Origin: Bythopirellula goksoeyrii
Lineage (GTDB): Bacteria; Planctomycetota; Planctomycetia; Pirellulales; Lacipirellulaceae
Length of the DNA: 64,000 nucleotides
Direction: 5' to 3'
Assembly: GCF_008065115.1 (NCBI RefSeq)
Contig: NZ_CP042913.1
Coordinates: 1,400,338 to 1,464,337 of the forward strand
Made by a program: the position numbers and the translations under genes. Positions 62,536 to 64,000 of the stretch are shown in pieces (the first letter of the stretch is position 1; every line of letters starts with the position of its first letter). The notes beneath the pieces were generated by a model. The model saw only the letters and a list, made by a program, of their open reading frames with translations. It searched no databases and had not been told where the DNA came from.

Positions 62536-64000
62536 ATGATTCTATCTCTTCGACGATCTTTTGCGCTCCTTGTGGTGTGCTTGATGTCGCTGTGCTGGCC
62601 TAGCATTTCCCGGGGCCAATTTGTACCCGGGCTACTCACAGAAACGATACCCAGCCAAGCCTATTTCGAGGCCTTCAACGACCTCTATCGCGGCGAATAC
62701 CGCGATGCCTTGCGGGCTCTCAATCGTGAAGCACGCGGGTCCATTCGAATCGGGGTAACTGAGCGGTGGATCGACGCAATTTGCTATCACGCTGCATGGG
62801 GCGAGGTTCTTTACCATGCAGGTCAACCAGCGCTTGCCTTGGAACAGTTCGATCAGGCCTGCTCGATGTTTCTGCAAGATCCGAAATGGATGCTGCAGGT
62901 CAATTTCACTTCCGATCCTCGCCCCGATGCAAGTCTCGGCCGTACGGCCATCCCTTGGGGGACCAGCACTCGGCAATTCATCCTGGGCGACATTCCGGAG
63001 ACGCTTCCTATCCAGATGGGCGATGATCTTGCGACACAGAATCAAGTCGCGCAACAAGGTGGGGTGCTGCGTCAGATGCAAATGTGGCAAATCAATGTGA
63101 TGGAGATTGTCCGAGCTACATCGCTTGCTATTCGGCGTCGCAATGAACTGCTTGGCCCCTTGGCAGTTCACGATCCTATTTCTCGTGAGATGGTCAACAA
63201 GCTCTCAAGTGGTATCGCTCCCCCCAACCATTGGTCCAATGCCTGGGCCGACTTGCAATTGGGACTTGCCTACGCCGGGCAGGGCAATCTGGATCAGGCC
63301 AACAGTATGTTGAAACGTGCCGAGCGACTAGCTGGTCGATTCGATCACCCTCTCACCTGCGTTGCCCTGCTGGAGCAAGGTAGGCTCGCAATGGAAGCAG
63401 GCAAGTTCGATCTAGCGGACCGGTTATTCGCCGAGGCTAGTTACTCAGCTTTCTACTACGAAGATGCCGGGGTGATTGATGAAGCCTTTCGGCTAGCGAG
63501 TCAGAATCGTCTCGCTGCACCCAATCCTGAACCAAACCCAGCGCTCGACAATGCCGCCGCCTGGGCTCGTCGCGAACGGTTTGATCACATCTTTGCCCGA
63601 CTATGCTTTGCAAGGGCCGAAGAATGGATGAACTCGGAAAACTGGCGCGAGGCAGCCTCCACGTTGCAAACGGGGCAAGCTCGCCTCGGCGATGCACGTA
63701 CGGGACTGCTGGGCAACTGGTCTCAGTTCCTTGAGGCCCGCGTGCTTGCTGAACTGGGTAAACCGACTGCCATCAATGTGCTTAATGAAGCACTTGCCAA
63801 TCAAATGGCAATGTCCAATCGCATGTTGCAGTTGCAATTGGCAGATCGATGGTTCGATCAACAGCAGTTGCGCGCTAGCTCTGCAAACGACGTGTATGGC
63901 AAATTGCTCAGCGACCCGCATGCGGTGGATTGGGCTTTTCGGCCTTTGGAAACGATGGCCATCATGAAGGCACCGTTGGATGGCTCTTTCGACCGCTGGT
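62536..64000 (+). CDS. Secreted TPR-like protein, 3' end cut by window
   Basis: An open frame from an ATG at 62536 runs past the window end for 488 codons. It starts with a signal peptide (MILSLRRSFALLVVCLMSLC, cleavage near FSRGQ-like GQF). The body is helical with tetratricopeptide-like units: AYFEAFNDLYRGEYRDALRA near residue 40, AWADLQLGLAYAGQGNLDQA near 235, and ALLEQGRLAMEAGKFDLADR near 275. Further repeats lie near residues 355-460. No enzymatic domain is visible. Similar large periplasmic TPR proteins are frequent in planctomycetes and may be scaffolds. The start is weakly supported by a ribosome site, but the signal peptide fits. The end of the gene lies outside the window. Confidence 0.8.
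   Translation, partial: MILSLRRSFALLVVCLMSLCWPSISRGQFVPGLLTETIPSQAYFEAFNDLYRGEYRDALRALNREARGSIRIGVTERWIDAICYHAAWGEVLYHAGQPALALEQFDQACSMFLQDPKWMLQVNFTSDPRPDASLGRTAIPWGTSTRQFILGDIPETLPIQMGDDLATQNQVAQQGGVLRQMQMWQINVMEIVRATSLAIRRRNELLGPLAVHDPISREMVNKLSSGIAPPNHWSNAWADLQLGLAYAGQGNLDQANSMLKRAERLAGRFDHPLTCVALLEQGRLAMEAGKFDLADRLFAEASYSAFYYEDAGVIDEAFRLASQNRLAAPNPEPNPALDNAAAWARRERFDHIFARLCFARAEEWMNSENWREAASTLQTGQARLGDARTGLLGNWSQFLEARVLAELGKPTAINVLNEALANQMAMSNRMLQLQLADRWFDQQQLRASSANDVYGKLLSDPHAVDWAFRPLETMAIMKAPLDGSFDRW

Overview
The window looks like chromosomal DNA from a planctomycete, probably of the Pirellulales/Blastopirellula type. The signs are many PEP-CTERM proteins with short dockerin-like EF-hand segments, two DUF1559 pseudopilin-like genes each followed by a small lipoprotein gene, Tat-exported oxidoreductases, and tyrosine integrases with planctomycetal N-terminal arms. 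Genus is inference; there is no rRNA or core marker here.

Layout. 1-5.3 kb: a 5'-cut TPR/sulfotransferase gene, two surface PEP-CTERM proteins and a surface GH26 beta-mannanase. 5.3-8.7 kb: a LacI-type regulator divergent from a DUF1559/lipoprotein pair. 8.7-14.1 kb: a periplasmic aldehyde-oxidase-like molybdenum hydroxylase operon (2Fe-2S, Moco and FAD/4Fe-4S subunits plus a tiny cysteine-rich protein), then a Tat-exported Gfo/Idh/MocA oxidoreductase. 14.3-22.1 kb: an operon of a clan GH-A hydrolase, a sodium:solute symporter, a GH130 phosphorylase-like enzyme and a DUF5060 glycosidase, facing a PQQ-type sugar dehydrogenase. With the GH26 and the LacI regulator this reads as a mannan or mannoside utilisation locus.

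22.3-53.6 kb: an interval bounded by an intact tRNA-Lys(CTT), with a 5'-truncated integrase running antisense into it, and by a decayed second copy of the 3' part of that tRNA, flanked by two more integrase fragments. This is the signature of an old tRNA-targeted genomic island. Inside are a two-repeat PEP-CTERM protein; a sialidase-like propeller; a dipeptide epimerase; L-serine ammonia-lyase; the threonine pair tdh-kbl; a truncated gene; an operon of an alpha-oxoamine-synthase-like enzyme, a beta-lactamase-fold hydrolase and a DUF819 protein; a fusion of a metal-site-less D-aminoacylase-like domain to a beta-lactamase-fold domain; a XylR-type regulator; a second PEP-CTERM/DUF1559/lipoprotein/GH127 set; and an NCS1-like permease with polyol dehydrogenases and a surface M23 protein.

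53.7-55.7 kb is degraded junction DNA with one hypothetical gene. From 55.7 kb to the end the sequence looks GC-richer by eye and more core-like: serine hydrolase, ADP-ribosylglycohydrolase/propeller fusion, PncC-nucleotidyltransferase fusion, CelD-type acetyltransferase, a small lipoprotein and a TPR protein cut by the window end.

The main non-gene signal is a 16-bp palindromic motif of the form TTGCAACTACTTGCAC. Four good copies and one looser copy lie upstream of carbohydrate and peptide genes, both outside and inside the tRNA-bounded interval. This suggests one regulon, probably of the LacI-family protein at 5.3-6.4 kb. The least familiar biology is in 32-41 kb, where an oxoamine synthase paralogue, D-peptidase-like hydrolases and a pseudo-deacylase fusion face each other across a divergent promoter region holding an inverted pair of 13-mers.
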